The notes: generated from the sequence alone by a model not told the origin. Numbered from the stretch's first letter, positions 19,860-29,617 are shown. The stretch is 64,000 bases of DNA from Burkholderiaceae bacterium (GCA_017992055.1 JAGOPK010000007.1:186001-250000); one strand, 5' to 3'. Program-made: numbers and translations.

Positions 19860-20309
19860 ATGGACACCGCCCCCGCCCCTGCGCCCAATCCCGCCGTCGG
19901 CATCGGCATCCTGGTGCTTCGCCACGGCCGCGTGCTGCTGGGCCGGCGCCTGGGCGCGCACGGTGCCGGCCAGTGGGCGGCGCCGGGCGGCAAGCTGGAG
20001 TTTGGCGAGAGCTTCGAGGACTGCGCCGAGCGCGAACTGGCCGAAGAAACGGGACTGAGCCTGGGGCCGACCGAGTTTGCCGGCGTCTGCAACGACGTCT
20101 TCGACGCACCGCCGGCGCACTATGTGACGGTGATGCTGCTGGCGCGGGCCACCGGCGGCGAGCCGGTGAATGCCGAGCCGCACAAATGCGCCGGCTGGCA
20201 GTGGTTCGACTGGGACGCCCTGCCCGAGCCGCTGTTCGCGCCGCTGGCCACCCTGATGGCCGGCGGCTGGCGGCCGGACGATGCCTGCGGCGATCAGCAG
20301 GCTCAGTAG
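19860..20309 (+). CDS. Nudix hydrolase (MutT/Nudt15-like)
   Basis: A 149-residue Nudix protein. The Nudix box is intact: GKLEFGESFEDCAERELAEE followed by TGL, matching G-x5-E-x7-REUxEExGU. The start VGIGILVLRHGRVLLGRR and the strand HYVTVMLLARA are typical of the nucleotide-sanitising subfamily that includes NUDT15 and plant/bacterial MutT-like proteins; KCAGWQWFDWDALP is the usual closing region. It probably hydrolyses a nucleoside diphosphate derivative in the cytoplasm. Its last seven bases overlap the 3' end of the convergent SDR gene. Confidence 0.92.
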   Translation: MDTAPAPAPNPAVGIGILVLRHGRVLLGRRLGAHGAGQWAAPGGKLEFGESFEDCAERELAEETGLSLGPTEFAGVCNDVFDAPPAHYVTVMLLARATGGEPVNAEPHKCAGWQWFDWDALPEPLFAPLATLMAGGWRPDDACGDQQAQ

Positions 20310-21055
20310 GTGGCGCGGCCGCCGCTCAGGTCCAGCACCGAGCCGGTGGTGAACGAGCAATCCTCGCTGCACAGCCAGGCGATGGCCGCGGCGATCTCGG
20401 CCGGCTCGACGAAGCGGCCCATCGGGATCTTGCCCAGCATGTAATCGATGTGCTGCTGGCTCATCTGGTCGAAGATGGCCGTGCGCGCCGCCGCCGGCGC
20501 CACCGCATTGACCAGCACGCCGCGCGTGGCCAGTTCCTTGGCCAGGCTCTTGGTCAGCGCAATCACGCCGGCCTTGCTGGCGCTGTAGTGGCTGGCGTTG
20601 GGATTGCCTTCCTTGCCGGCCACCGAAGCCACGTTGACGATGCGGCCGTAACCACCCTTGAGCATCTGCGGCACCACGGCGCGGCAGGTCAGGTAGGGCG
20701 CGACCAGGTTGACCTCGATGACGCGGCGCCACACGGCCGGGTCCAGCTCCCAGGTCGTGCCATTGCCGCCGGTGATGCCGGCGTTGTTGACCAGGATGTC
20801 GATGCGGCCGTGGCGCGCCGCCACGGCCTGGGTGGCGGCGTCCACCGCGGCGGCGTCGCTGAGCTCGACCGTGGCCGCCCGCGCACGCCCCGGCGCCTGC
20901 AGTTGCTCCAGCGCCTGGGCCAGGCGCGGCGCATCGATGTCCCACAGCTCCACCGTGGCGCCGCTGTCCAGCAGGCGCCGCGCCGTGGCCAGGCCGATGC
21001 CCTGGGCGCCGCCAGTGACGATGGCGACGCGGCCGTTCAGATCGAGCTGGTTCAT
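20303..21055 (-). CDS. Short-chain dehydrogenase/reductase (SDR), sugar-acid cluster
   Basis: A 250-residue classical SDR. The NAD(P)-binding TGGAQGIG, the NNAG motif in ILVNNAGITGG, the catalytic Ser in NVASVAGKEGN and the YSASKAG active site (Tyr-x3-Lys) are all present, and the C-terminus ends SFTTGSVLDLSGGRATY. It is the last gene of a nine-gene leftward run that starts with the ABC binding protein; its start overlaps the stop of the DenD-like gene by four bases (21052-21055). An acidic residue after the second strand (ELWDIDAPRL) suggests NAD rather than NADP preference. It probably oxidises a hydroxyl of a sugar acid; the exact substrate is unknown. Confidence 0.9.
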   Translation of the reverse strand: MNQLDLNGRVAIVTGGAQGIGLATARRLLDSGATVELWDIDAPRLAQALEQLQAPGRARAATVELSDAAAVDAATQAVAARHGRIDILVNNAGITGGNGTTWELDPAVWRRVIEVNLVAPYLTCRAVVPQMLKGGYGRIVNVASVAGKEGNPNASHYSASKAGVIALTKSLAKELATRGVLVNAVAPAAARTAIFDQMSQQHIDYMLGKIPMGRFVEPAEIAAAIAWLCSEDCSFTTGSVLDLSGGRATY

Positions 21056-22068
21056 GCCAGCCCCTTCAGCGCCGTGGCATGGTCGCGGTGGTCGGCGATG
21101 TACTGGCGGATGATGTCGTCGAAGCTGGCATCGGCCTGCAGGCCCAGCGCCCCGGCACGCACCGCGCTGGCGCCGCGCGCCCAGCGCGAGACGATGCCGG
21201 CGATGCGCTCGTCGCGCTCGAAGCGCACGCGCGCACGCACCGCCGGGCCGGCCACGCGCTCCAGCGCGTCCAGCATCTGCTGCACGGTGACCGTGAGACC
21301 GGGCAGGTTCAGCGCCGTGCGGCCGCCATAGGCTTCGCGGCTGGCCTCGGCCACCGCGATCAGGCCGGCCACGGTGCTGGCCGGCGAGGCCACCGGATGC
21401 GAGGTCGAGGCATCCACCGGGCAGACGGCCTCTTCACCGGCCAGCGGCTCGCGGATGATGCCGCTGAAAAACGACGAGGCCGCGCCATTGGGCCGGCCCG
21501 GGCGCACGGTGACCGTCATCAGCCGCGCGCTGCGGCCATCGACGAAGCCCTTGCGCGTGTAGTCGGCCACCAGCTGCTCGCAGATGAACTTCTGGATGCC
21601 GTAGCTGGTCTGCGGCGTCGGCAGCGTATCGTCGCTCACCACATCGGGCATGGGGTGCGCTTCTTCCGGCCCGAACACCGCCACCGAGCTGCTGAACACC
21701 AGGCGCGCCGGGGCATCGCCAGCGGCCACGCGGGCACGCAGCGCCTCCAGCAGGGCACGCGTGCTGTCCAGGTTGCTGCGCATGCCCAGGTCGAAATCGG
21801 CCTCGCATTCGCCCGACACCGCACTCGCCAGATGGAACACGGCATCGAAGGATTCGTGGTGCAGGGCCGCGCACTGCTCCAGCAGCGGGCCCACGCGCAC
21901 CTGCACGCGGGCATCGGCCACCAGGTCGGCCAGGTGCGGGCCGGCGCCAAACTGGTCGGCCAGCACCAGCTGGGTGAGGGCCTGGCCACAGAGCTGGCCT
22001 CGCGCCAGCAGGGTGCGCGCCAGGCGCGCACCGATGAAGCCGGTGCCGCCGGTGATCAGCAGTTTCAT
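21052..22068 (-). CDS. denD: NAD-dependent epimerase/dehydratase-family oxidoreductase, D-erythronate dehydrogenase-like
   Basis: A 338-residue extended SDR. GGTGFIGARLA forms the dinucleotide site, SSSVAVFG holds the catalytic Ser and SYGIQKFICEQL the Tyr-x3-Lys pair. The overall pattern, including VTVRPGRPNGAASSFFSGII and the C-terminal LGLQADASFDDIIRQYI, resembles D-erythronate dehydrogenase (DenD), which oxidises D-erythronate to 2-oxo-tetronate in four-carbon sugar-acid breakdown. DenD partners (OtnK, OtnI, OtnC) are not seen here, so the symbol is tentative. It overlaps both neighbours by four bases, between the GntR regulator and an SDR. Confidence 0.75.
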   Translation of the reverse strand: MKLLITGGTGFIGARLARTLLARGQLCGQALTQLVLADQFGAGPHLADLVADARVQVRVGPLLEQCAALHHESFDAVFHLASAVSGECEADFDLGMRSNLDSTRALLEALRARVAAGDAPARLVFSSSVAVFGPEEAHPMPDVVSDDTLPTPQTSYGIQKFICEQLVADYTRKGFVDGRSARLMTVTVRPGRPNGAASSFFSGIIREPLAGEEAVCPVDASTSHPVASPASTVAGLIAVAEASREAYGGRTALNLPGLTVTVQQMLDALERVAGPAVRARVRFERDERIAGIVSRWARGASAVRAGALGLQADASFDDIIRQYIADHRDHATALKGLA

Positions 22069-22868
22069 GCAGGGGTCTTTCGGGTGGGACGTGTGGGTTT
22101 GACGGGGCGGGCCGGCCGCGGTGCCTTCAGCGGCACGGCCGGCAGGGCCAGCGAGGGCAGCTTGCGCCGCGGCGAGCCCAGCACCTGCTCGATGTCGTCC
22201 TGGGCGCCGTCGATCTGCACCAGCGAGGCCCGCTCGGCGCGGTCGGCATCACGCGCGATCACCGCATCCAGCACCTCGCGGTGCAAGGGCAGCGAATGCA
22301 TGGGCCCGTCGGGCCGCGAGGTCGAGATCTCGAAGCTGGTGCGCAGCAGCGCGCCCAGGGCCTTGCCGGTCTGCACCATCATGCGGTTGTGGCTGGCCAG
22401 CAGCAGGCCCTGGTGGAAGCGCAGGTCGTGCGAGACATAGTCGCCGCCCTGCTCAATGGACGCCTTCATGCCGGCATAGGCGGCCTCGATCTCGGCGATG
22501 TCGGCGGCGGTGGCGCGCTCGGCGGCCATGCGCACGGCCGCCGGCTCGACGATGCGGCGCAGCTCCTGCAGATCGCGCAGGAACTCGCGCGTCAGGCCGA
22601 TCTTGCTCTGCCAGCCCACCAGCTGCGGATCAAACCAGTTCCAGCGGTCGGCCGGCAACACGCGCGTGCCGACCTTGGGCCCGGTGGTGACCATGCCCTT
22701 GGCCACCAGGGACTTGATGGCCTCGCGCACCACGGTGCGGCTGACGCCCAGCTGGTCGCAGAGCACCGCCTCGGGCGGGATCGGCCCTCCGGCTGCATAG
22801 CGCCCGGACACGATGCCCTCGCCCAGCAGGTCCAGCGTGTGGCCCAGGACGTTCTTGATGGTGGTCAT
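22065..22868 (-). CDS. GntR-family transcriptional regulator, FadR/FCD subfamily
   Basis: A 267-residue regulator. The N-terminal winged helix (about residues 7-75) includes IPPEAVLCDQLGVSRTVVRE and AIKSLVAKGMVTTGPKVGTR. The FCD effector domain (about 90-225) shows the Asp/His metal-ligand pattern DLRFHQGLLLASHNRMM and LPLHREVLDAVIARDADRAE. Such proteins usually repress sugar-acid operons and release DNA on binding a sugar-acid intermediate. The last ~35 residues are an unusual basic Pro/Ala/Lys/Arg tail (KAPRPARPVKPTRPTRKTPA). It lies within the operon it probably controls, 13 bases downstream of the IdnO-like gene. Likely binding sites are at 28532-28548 and 29618-29634. Confidence 0.92.
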   Translation of the reverse strand: MTTIKNVLGHTLDLLGEGIVSGRYAAGGPIPPEAVLCDQLGVSRTVVREAIKSLVAKGMVTTGPKVGTRVLPADRWNWFDPQLVGWQSKIGLTREFLRDLQELRRIVEPAAVRMAAERATAADIAEIEAAYAGMKASIEQGGDYVSHDLRFHQGLLLASHNRMMVQTGKALGALLRTSFEISTSRPDGPMHSLPLHREVLDAVIARDADRAERASLVQIDGAQDDIEQVLGSPRRKLPSLALPAVPLKAPRPARPVKPTRPTRKTPA

Positions 22869-22881
22869 GGCGGGCCTTGGC

Positions 22882-23655
22882 TCACAGCGTGGCGGTGACC
22901 CCGCCATCGACATACAGGATGTGGCCGTTGACGAAGGCCGCCGCATCGCTGGCCAAGAACACCGCCGCCGGCGCCAGCTCGTCCACCTCGCCCCAGCGGC
23001 GGCTGGGCGTGCGGTTGATCAGCCAGCCGCTGAAGGCCTCGTCGGCCACCAGCTTGGCCGTCAGCTCGGTCTTGAAGTAGCCGGGGCCCAGGCCGTTGAC
23101 GGTGATGCCATGCGGCCCCAGGTCGATGGCCATGCCCTTGGTGAGCATCTTCACCGCGCCCTTGCTGGCCGCATAGGGCGCGATGCCGGGCCGGCCCAGC
23201 TCGCTCTGCACCGAGGCGATGTTGATGATGCGGCCCTGCCTGCGCGCCACCATGCGCCGCGACACCGCCTGGCCGACGATGAACAGGCTGTCGACATTGG
23301 TGCGCATGATGTCGGCCCAGTCCTGCGCGGCGAACTCGTGGAAGGCGCCGCGGCGCTGGATGCCGGCGTTGTTGACCAGGATGTGGATGGCGCCCAGCTC
23401 GGCCTCGATGGCGGCCACGGCCGCCTCCACGGCCTGGGCATCGCAGACGTCGAAGGCCCGCGCCTCGACCGCCAGGCCCTCGGCCTGCAGCTGCGCGCGG
23501 GCGGCCTCCAGCCGGCCGGCGTCGCGGCCGTTCAGCACCACGCGGGCGCCGGCCTGGGCCAGGCCGCGGGCCAGGGCCAGGCCGATGCCGGCCGACGAGC
23601 CGGTGACCAGGGCCAGGCGGCCATCGAGGCGGAAGGTGGAGGCGGTGATGCTCAT
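22882..23655 (-). CDS. idnO: SDR oxidoreductase, gluconate 5-dehydrogenase-like
   Basis: A 257-residue classical SDR with the pattern of gluconate 5-dehydrogenase: TGSSAGIGLALARGLAQAGA, ILVNNAGIQRRGAFHEF, NIASVQSELGRPGIAPYAAS, the Tyr-x3-Lys pair in YAASKGAVKMLTKGMA, and the subfamily-typical NRTPSRRWGEVDEL before the C-terminal YVDGGVTATL. It reversibly reduces 5-keto-D-gluconate to D-gluconate. Arg after the second strand (LNGRDAGRL) fits NADP use. Its neighbours, gluconokinase just upstream (four-base overlap) and an L-idonate 5-dehydrogenase-like enzyme in the other arm, make up the L-idonate route via 5-ketogluconate. The symbol is assigned from family pattern and context. Confidence 0.82.
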   Translation of the reverse strand: MSITASTFRLDGRLALVTGSSAGIGLALARGLAQAGARVVLNGRDAGRLEAARAQLQAEGLAVEARAFDVCDAQAVEAAVAAIEAELGAIHILVNNAGIQRRGAFHEFAAQDWADIMRTNVDSLFIVGQAVSRRMVARRQGRIINIASVQSELGRPGIAPYAASKGAVKMLTKGMAIDLGPHGITVNGLGPGYFKTELTAKLVADEAFSGWLINRTPSRRWGEVDELAPAAVFLASDAAAFVNGHILYVDGGVTATL

Positions 23656-24189
23656 GGGCGGGATTCGGGAGACTCGGGATGCGGGTGCTGCAGGTGCTGG
23701 ACCGCGGCCGCGACCAGGCGGTCCAGCGGCTCGGCAATGTCCAGCACCAGGGCGTTTTCGTCGGGCGCCGGTGGCTCCAGCGTGGCCAGCTGGCTGGGCA
23801 GCAGCGAGGCCGGCATGTAATGGTCCTGGCGCTGGGCCATGCGCTGGGCCAGCAAGTCGGCATCGCCGTGCAGGTGCACCAGGCGCAGCTCGGGCGCGGC
23901 CTGGCGCAGCCGGTCGCGGTAGGCCCGCTTCAGCGCCGAGCAGCCCAGCACCAAACCCGGGCCGGCCGCGGCGGCGGCCAGGCGGCCGGCCAGCGCATCC
24001 AGCCAGCCGGCGCGGTCGGCATCGGTCAGCGGCGTGCCGCCGGCCATCTTGCGCACATTGGCCTCGGGGTGCAGCTGGTCGCCTTCCAGGTAGGACAGGC
24101 CCAGGGCCGCCGCCAGGCCCTGGCCGACGCTGCTCTTGCCACAGCCGCTGACGCCCATCACGACGATGCAGGGGCGCAGCGGCAGCGGC

Positions 24190-25254
<1,065 letters not shown>

Positions 25255-25269
25255 GTGCTTGTTCTCTCG

Positions 25270-26112
25270 TCAGCTCTTGACGGCGCCGGCGGTCAGGCCG
25301 GACACCATGTAACGCTTGAAGGCGTAGTAGATCGCCGCCGGGGGCGCGGCATAGACCAGGCCGGTGGCCATCAGCACCTCCCAGGGCGAATCGTCGGCGG
25401 CCAGGAAGTTGCCCAGGGCCACGGCCAGCGTGATGTCGGTCTCGGCCGACAGCAGCAGAAAGCCGTAGAGGTACTCGTTCCAGGCCAGCAGCAGGGCATA
25501 GGTGCCCACCGCCACCAGGCTGGGCACCATCAGCGGCACGTACACCAGGCGGAACAGCTGCAGCGGGCTGGCGCCGTCGATGCGCGCGGCCTCATCCAGC
25601 TCCCAGGGCAGCTTGTCGCTGGCCTGCTTGAGCACCCAGATGCAATACGGCGTGGCAATCGTCACCATGGCCAGGATCAGCGACCAGTGGTTGTTGAGCA
25701 GGCCGTAGGTGGCCATGGTCTTGTACATGGGCACGGCCAGGAAGGCCGCCGGGATGAAGTAGGTGAACAGCGCCATGTTCATCACCGTGCGCCCGCCCTT
25801 GACGCGCAGCCGGCTGATCGCAAACGCCGCGCAGGTGGCGATGAACAGCGTGATCAGGCCCACGCTGATGGCGATGAACAGCGAGTTGCCCAGCTGCTGC
25901 CAGAAGTGGATCAGGTAGTAGTGCTTCTGGTTGAACACCGTGTCGAAGTTCTGCAGCGTCGGGTCCTTGGGCCACAGCCGGCCGCTGGTGGCCTGGTCGC
26001 GCGGCGAGATCGCAAACAGCACCAGGTGGTAGATCGGGATCAGGGTCCACAGCAGCACCGGGATGCCCACCAGCAGCAGCTGGGCCTCGGTGGAGATCTT
26101 CTTGAGCTTCAT
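25270..26112 (-). CDS. Carbohydrate ABC transporter permease (MalG type)
   Basis: A 280-residue inner-membrane permease with six predicted helices. The first is near LLLVGIPVLLWTLIPIYHLV; the EAA coupling loop reads ELDEAARIDGASPLQLFRLV, followed by YVPLMVPSLVAVGTYALLLA, and the C-terminus ends YMVSGLTAGAVKS, as in MalG/UgpE-like proteins. It lies 16 bases after the first permease and 15 before the ATPase gene. It is one of the two halves of the translocation pore. Confidence 0.94.
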   Translation of the reverse strand: MKLKKISTEAQLLLVGIPVLLWTLIPIYHLVLFAISPRDQATSGRLWPKDPTLQNFDTVFNQKHYYLIHFWQQLGNSLFIAISVGLITLFIATCAAFAISRLRVKGGRTVMNMALFTYFIPAAFLAVPMYKTMATYGLLNNHWSLILAMVTIATPYCIWVLKQASDKLPWELDEAARIDGASPLQLFRLVYVPLMVPSLVAVGTYALLLAWNEYLYGFLLLSAETDITLAVALGNFLAADDSPWEVLMATGLVYAAPPAAIYYAFKRYMVSGLTAGAVKS

Positions 26113-26128
26113 GTCGGCCGCCCTGCTG

Positions 26129-26989
26129 TCACTTCGACAGTCGTTTCATCATCACAAACACCATCGGCAGCACCAGCGGCAGCGCGACGACGATGGTGGC
26201 CATGGCCAGTTCGATCTGGTCCAGCCGCAGGTAGCGGATGCCCAGCGTGGCCAGCACATGCGTGAGGTCGGCCGGACCGCCGCCGGTGAGCAGGTAGACG
26301 CTGTTGAAGTCGCCCAGGGTCCAGATCATCGACAGCACGCTGCTGGTGATGTACAGGCCCATCATCGCCGGCCAGGTGATGAAGCGGAACTTCTGCCAGC
26401 GCGAGGCACCGTCCACGCTGGCGGCCTCGTACTGCTCGCCCGGGATGGCCAGGCGGCCGGCGATCAGGATCAGGGTCCAGAACGGCAGCGACTTCCAGAT
26501 GTGCATCAGCATCGAGAAGCTCAGCGCCAGCGTCGGGTCATTCAGCCAGTTCGGCCCATCCAGCCCGGTGAGCTTGAAATAGGTGGTGTTGATCACGCCC
26601 CACTCGGGATTGAGCATGAAGCGCACGCTCAGGATGGTGGGGATGCTGGGCACGGCCCAGGGCAGGATGAAGATCAGCGACAGCGTCTTGATCCACCAGC
26701 GCTGGGTGACGAAGAACCCCGACAGGCCCAGCGCGATGGCCATCTTGAGATTGACCGCGACGACGATGAACACCACGGTGTTGATGGCCGTGCGGAAGAA
26801 GATCGGGTCGTCGAACAGCTTGACGTAGCTCTGCGGATTGCGCGCCAGCCACAGCCCGTAACCCACCGGGTAGAGCACGAAGACGACGAACACCAGCAGA
26901 TAGGGCAGCAGCATCACCCGCCCCCACAGCTCCCAGGAGCTGAGGGACGAGCGTGCCGGCGCCGGCGCAGGAAGGGCGGCTGAGGTCAT
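26129..26989 (-). CDS. Carbohydrate ABC transporter permease (MalF/UgpA type)
   Basis: A 286-residue permease starting MTSAALPAPAPARSSLSSWE. Six helices are visible, with a first segment VMLLPYLLVFVVFVLYPVGY. The EAA loop is EQYEAASVDGASRWQKFRFI, followed by TWPAMMGLYITSSVLSMIW. The segment WVINTTYF-like region (GVINTTYFKLTG) and LPWAVPSIPTILSVRF are typical of sugar CUT1 permeases. The ATG at 26989 is preferred to the upstream Met at 27025, which lacks homology. Two stable hairpins separate it from the binding-protein gene, 120 bases upstream. Confidence 0.93.
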   Translation of the reverse strand: MTSAALPAPAPARSSLSSWELWGRVMLLPYLLVFVVFVLYPVGYGLWLARNPQSYVKLFDDPIFFRTAINTVVFIVVAVNLKMAIALGLSGFFVTQRWWIKTLSLIFILPWAVPSIPTILSVRFMLNPEWGVINTTYFKLTGLDGPNWLNDPTLALSFSMLMHIWKSLPFWTLILIAGRLAIPGEQYEAASVDGASRWQKFRFITWPAMMGLYITSSVLSMIWTLGDFNSVYLLTGGGPADLTHVLATLGIRYLRLDQIELAMATIVVALPLVLPMVFVMMKRLSK

Positions 26990-27034
26990 GGGGAATTGAA
27001 GGTGGCAGTGCGACGACCAAACCAAGCAGCCGCC

Positions 27035-27087
27035 GCGGGTCCGGCTCCGCCGGCCCGCAGGGCGGCGCCCCCTTGAGGGGGAGCGCC
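27035..27087 (-). other. Two intercistronic hairpins between binding protein and permease genes
   Basis: Hairpin A pairs 27035-27045 with 27049-27058 (GCGGGTCCGGC and GCCGGCCCGC, one bulged T, loop TCC). Hairpin B pairs 27064-27072 with 27077-27087 (GGCGCCCCC and GGGGGAGCGCC, loop TTGA, two bulged bases). Both fold on either strand. In ABC operons such structures often protect the upstream message, so that the binding protein is made in excess over the membrane parts. That role is inferred here. Confidence 0.6.
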
Positions 27088-27109
27088 GTCAAGGCGCAAC
27101 GGGGGTGGG

Positions 27110-28486
27110 TTAAGACCCTGCGACGACCTTGATGCGGGCAATCATCTCGTCCACCGCCTTGTCCACCGGCACCTTCTCGCTGAGGATGCGGTTCATGGCC
27201 TTGGCCCAGACGTTCTCGTTGTTCAGGATCGTGAACTTGTAGTTCTTGGTGAACTCGAAGGGCACGGTGCCGCTCTTGAACTGGTTGTAGACCGCCACAC
27301 GGTGCGGATCGGCCTTCCAGAAGGCGCTTTCCTGGGCGCTCTTCTGCACCGGGAACCAGCGGCCCTGCGAGCCCTCGACATACGGCGTCAGGTTCTTCTC
27401 GTCCAGCATGAACGAGACGAACTGCTTGGCCAGGGCCTTCTGCTTGGCGTCCTTGAAGATCACGCCGACCTTGACCGCCGCGCGGTACTGCATCTTGCTG
27501 CCGTCGGGCTTGCTGGGGAAGCCGGCGGTGGCGATGTTCTCGCCATAGTTCTTCTTGGCGGTGGCGCGCTGGGCCTCGGTCAGCGAGGGGTTGACGCTGT
27601 CGTCCAGCCACTTGGCGGCGATCGAGATCGTCGCGTTGTGGGTCAGGATGATAGTCTTGTTGTGGAAGGCGACGTTGTTGTCCGGATCCTTCCAGCTGGT
27701 CGACGACGGCGGCGTGCAGCTCTTGCCATAGACCGAGGTGTAGTCGGTGACCGCATTGATCAGGCCCTGGCGCACGGCCGGGTCATCGACCAGCAGCTTG
27801 CCCGAATCGTTGACCAGCTTGACGTTGTGCGCGTCCATGAAGGTCAGGAACGAATAGAACGCATCGCTGGAGTCCACGCCCATCGGGAAGCCGGTGGCAT
27901 AGCCGCGCGAGCCGGTCTTCTGGCGGTAGGCGGGCTGCACCTTGTCGCACCAGAAGCTCCAGTATTCCTTCCAGGTCTTGGGGATGTCGCTTTCCTTGAA
28001 CCCGGCTTCAGCCAGCATGTCCTTCCAGTACTGGATGTGCATGGTCTGCTGCTTGATCGGGAAGGCGTAATAGGCGCGCTTGCCCTCGGCGTTGTTCAGC
28101 AGAAAGGCCGTGGCCAGGGCCTGCGGCTCGAACTTGGCGCGCAGCGGGTCGATGATGGAGCTGAGGTCTTCGAGCTTGCCGTCGTAGGCCCACTTGGCCG
28201 CCACCTGGAAGTCGTAGACGTCGCCATAGGCCACGTCGGGCGGGTTGCCGGCGTCGAGCGCGGCCACGCTCTTGGGAATGATTTCCTGCGGCGCATACAG
28301 CGACAGCGCGACCTTGCTCTTGGTCTTGGCCTCGAAGGCCTTGACCGCGGCGAACAGCGCGTCGTCTTCGCCCTTGTAGTAGCCCTTGTTCCACCACACG
28401 GTCAGCGTCTCTTGGGAGAACGCGGGAGTGGCGGCGATCACGCCGGCGGCGATCAGCGCGCCGGTGATCCAGTTCTTCGCTTGCAT
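27110..28486 (-). CDS. Carbohydrate ABC transporter substrate-binding protein (family 1)
   Basis: A 458-residue periplasmic binding protein. A cleavable signal peptide ends near ATPAFSQE, and the mature protein starts ETLTVWWNKGYYKGEDDALF. Other family-1 features are VALSLYAPQEIIPKSVAALD, GNPPDVAYGDVYDFQVA (the usual first hinge region) and FVSFMLDEKNLTPYVEGSQG near the C-terminus. The size suits a sugar or sugar-acid ligand. It is the first gene of the leftward transporter-catabolism operon. AGGAG lies eight bases upstream of the start, and the candidate GntR operator is at 28532-28548. Codon use and a somewhat lower GC content fit high expression. Confidence 0.94.
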   Translation of the reverse strand: MQAKNWITGALIAAGVIAATPAFSQETLTVWWNKGYYKGEDDALFAAVKAFEAKTKSKVALSLYAPQEIIPKSVAALDAGNPPDVAYGDVYDFQVAAKWAYDGKLEDLSSIIDPLRAKFEPQALATAFLLNNAEGKRAYYAFPIKQQTMHIQYWKDMLAEAGFKESDIPKTWKEYWSFWCDKVQPAYRQKTGSRGYATGFPMGVDSSDAFYSFLTFMDAHNVKLVNDSGKLLVDDPAVRQGLINAVTDYTSVYGKSCTPPSSTSWKDPDNNVAFHNKTIILTHNATISIAAKWLDDSVNPSLTEAQRATAKKNYGENIATAGFPSKPDGSKMQYRAAVKVGVIFKDAKQKALAKQFVSFMLDEKNLTPYVEGSQGRWFPVQKSAQESAFWKADPHRVAVYNQFKSGTVPFEFTKNYKFTILNNENVWAKAMNRILSEKVPVDKAVDEMIARIKVVAGS

Positions 28487-28531
28487 CGGGAGTCTCCTGT
28501 CGTCAAAGCCGGGCCGTCCACGACCCGTTGT

Positions 28532-28548
28532 TATCGTATGATGAATGA
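28532..28548 (+). promoter_or_regulatory. Candidate GntR operator, site 1 (before the ABC transporter operon)
   Basis: TATCGTATGATGAATGA on the plus strand, 46-62 bases before the binding-protein start. It matches site 2 (29618-29634, read on the minus strand) at 15 of 17 positions. It is AT-rich against GC-rich surroundings and overlaps a -10-like TACGAT read in the direction of the operon, so a bound protein should block transcription. The assignment to the GntR protein encoded in this operon is inference. Confidence 0.6.
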
Positions 28549-28583
28549 TGACCCTGGCCTTCGGGGATTACCCGGTCGCGGCT

Positions 28584-29582
28584 TCAGGCCGAAGCGCCGC
28601 GGCACTCGGGCACCGGCGTCACGCAGGGCCGGCCGTCGAAGTGCGCGGCCAGGTTGGCAAAGGCCAGGTCGGCCATGGCCTGGCGCGTGGCGGCGGTGGC
28701 GCTGCCGATGTGCGGCGTCAGCACCACCTGGGGCAGGGCACGCAGCGCATCGGGAACACGCGGCTCGTCGGCAAACACATCCAGGCCAGCACCGGCGATC
28801 ACGCCCTGCTGCAGCGCCGCAATCAGCGCCGGCTCGTCGACCACCGAGCCGCGCGCCACATTGACCAGGATGCCGCGCGCCGGCGAGCTGGAGCCGAGTG
28901 CCGCCAGCACCTCGGCATTGATCAGGTGGCGGGTGGCCGCGCCACCCGGCGTGATGACCACCAGAAAATCGCTTTCGGCCGCCAAGGCCTTGGCGCTGGG
29001 CAGGTAGCGCCAGGCCAGCTCGGGCTTGGCCGAGCGCGCGGTGTAGGCCACGCTCATGTTGAAGGCCGCCGCACGCTGGGCGATGGCCTGGCCGATGCGG
29101 CCCATGCCGACGATGCCGACGCGCGACCCGCTGAGCTTGCGCGCCAGCGGCATCGGCCCCTGCAGCCACTGGCCTTCGCGCACAAAGCGGTCGGCCGCCG
29201 GGATCTGCCGCGCCGTGGCCAGCATCAGCGCCAGCGCCAGATCGGCCACGTCGTCGTTGAGCACGTCCGGCGTGTGCGTGACCATCACGCCACGCGCCTT
29301 GGCCGCCTCGACCGCGATGCCGTCGTAGCCCACGCCCATCACCGAGATCACCTCCAGCGCCGGCAGGCGGGCGATCAGCTCGGCACTGACCTTGGACTCG
29401 CCGCTGGCGGCGATGCCGCGGATGCGCGGCGCCAGCTCGGCAAAGGCGGCCGGGTCGGACTCGTGCAGGCGGTCGTGCACCGTGAAGCGGGCGCGCAGCT
29501 GGGGCTCGAGCAGCGGCGACAAACGTGTCACCGAGAGGATCTCGGCCGGGGCCGAAGAACTGGAAACAGGGGCAGCGCTCAC
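28584..29582 (-). CDS. D-isomer-specific 2-hydroxyacid dehydrogenase (GhrB/2-ketogluconate-reductase-like)
   Basis: A 332-residue NAD(P)-dependent 2-hydroxyacid dehydrogenase. The Rossmann motif is in GSRVGIVGMGRIGQAIAQRA. Catalytic residues of the family are visible: Arg in ILVNVARGSVVDEPALIAAL, Glu in DVFADEPRVPDAL, and His in VVLTPHIGSATAATRQAM. Reduction of 2-ketogluconate, hydroxypyruvate or glyoxylate is plausible; in this cluster 2-keto sugar acids are the likely substrates. Start: an ATG at 29619-29621 overlaps the candidate operator and has no ribosome site, whereas the GTG at 29580-29582 has AGGAG nine bases upstream, so the GTG is preferred. The gene precedes the transporter operon on the same strand. 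Confidence 0.88.
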   Translation of the reverse strand: MSAAPVSSSSAPAEILSVTRLSPLLEPQLRARFTVHDRLHESDPAAFAELAPRIRGIAASGESKVSAELIARLPALEVISVMGVGYDGIAVEAAKARGVMVTHTPDVLNDDVADLALALMLATARQIPAADRFVREGQWLQGPMPLARKLSGSRVGIVGMGRIGQAIAQRAAAFNMSVAYTARSAKPELAWRYLPSAKALAAESDFLVVITPGGAATRHLINAEVLAALGSSSPARGILVNVARGSVVDEPALIAALQQGVIAGAGLDVFADEPRVPDALRALPQVVLTPHIGSATAATRQAMADLAFANLAAHFDGRPCVTPVPECRGASA

Positions 29583-29617
29583 GGGTTCAGGCTCCTGGGG
29601 TTTTACCGGTGTGCTTG

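Noticed and set aside
21052-22068. Complete D-erythronate pathway.
   Set aside because: Only the DenD-like dehydrogenase is recognised; the kinase, decarboxylase and isomerase partners are absent, so the pathway is not supported.
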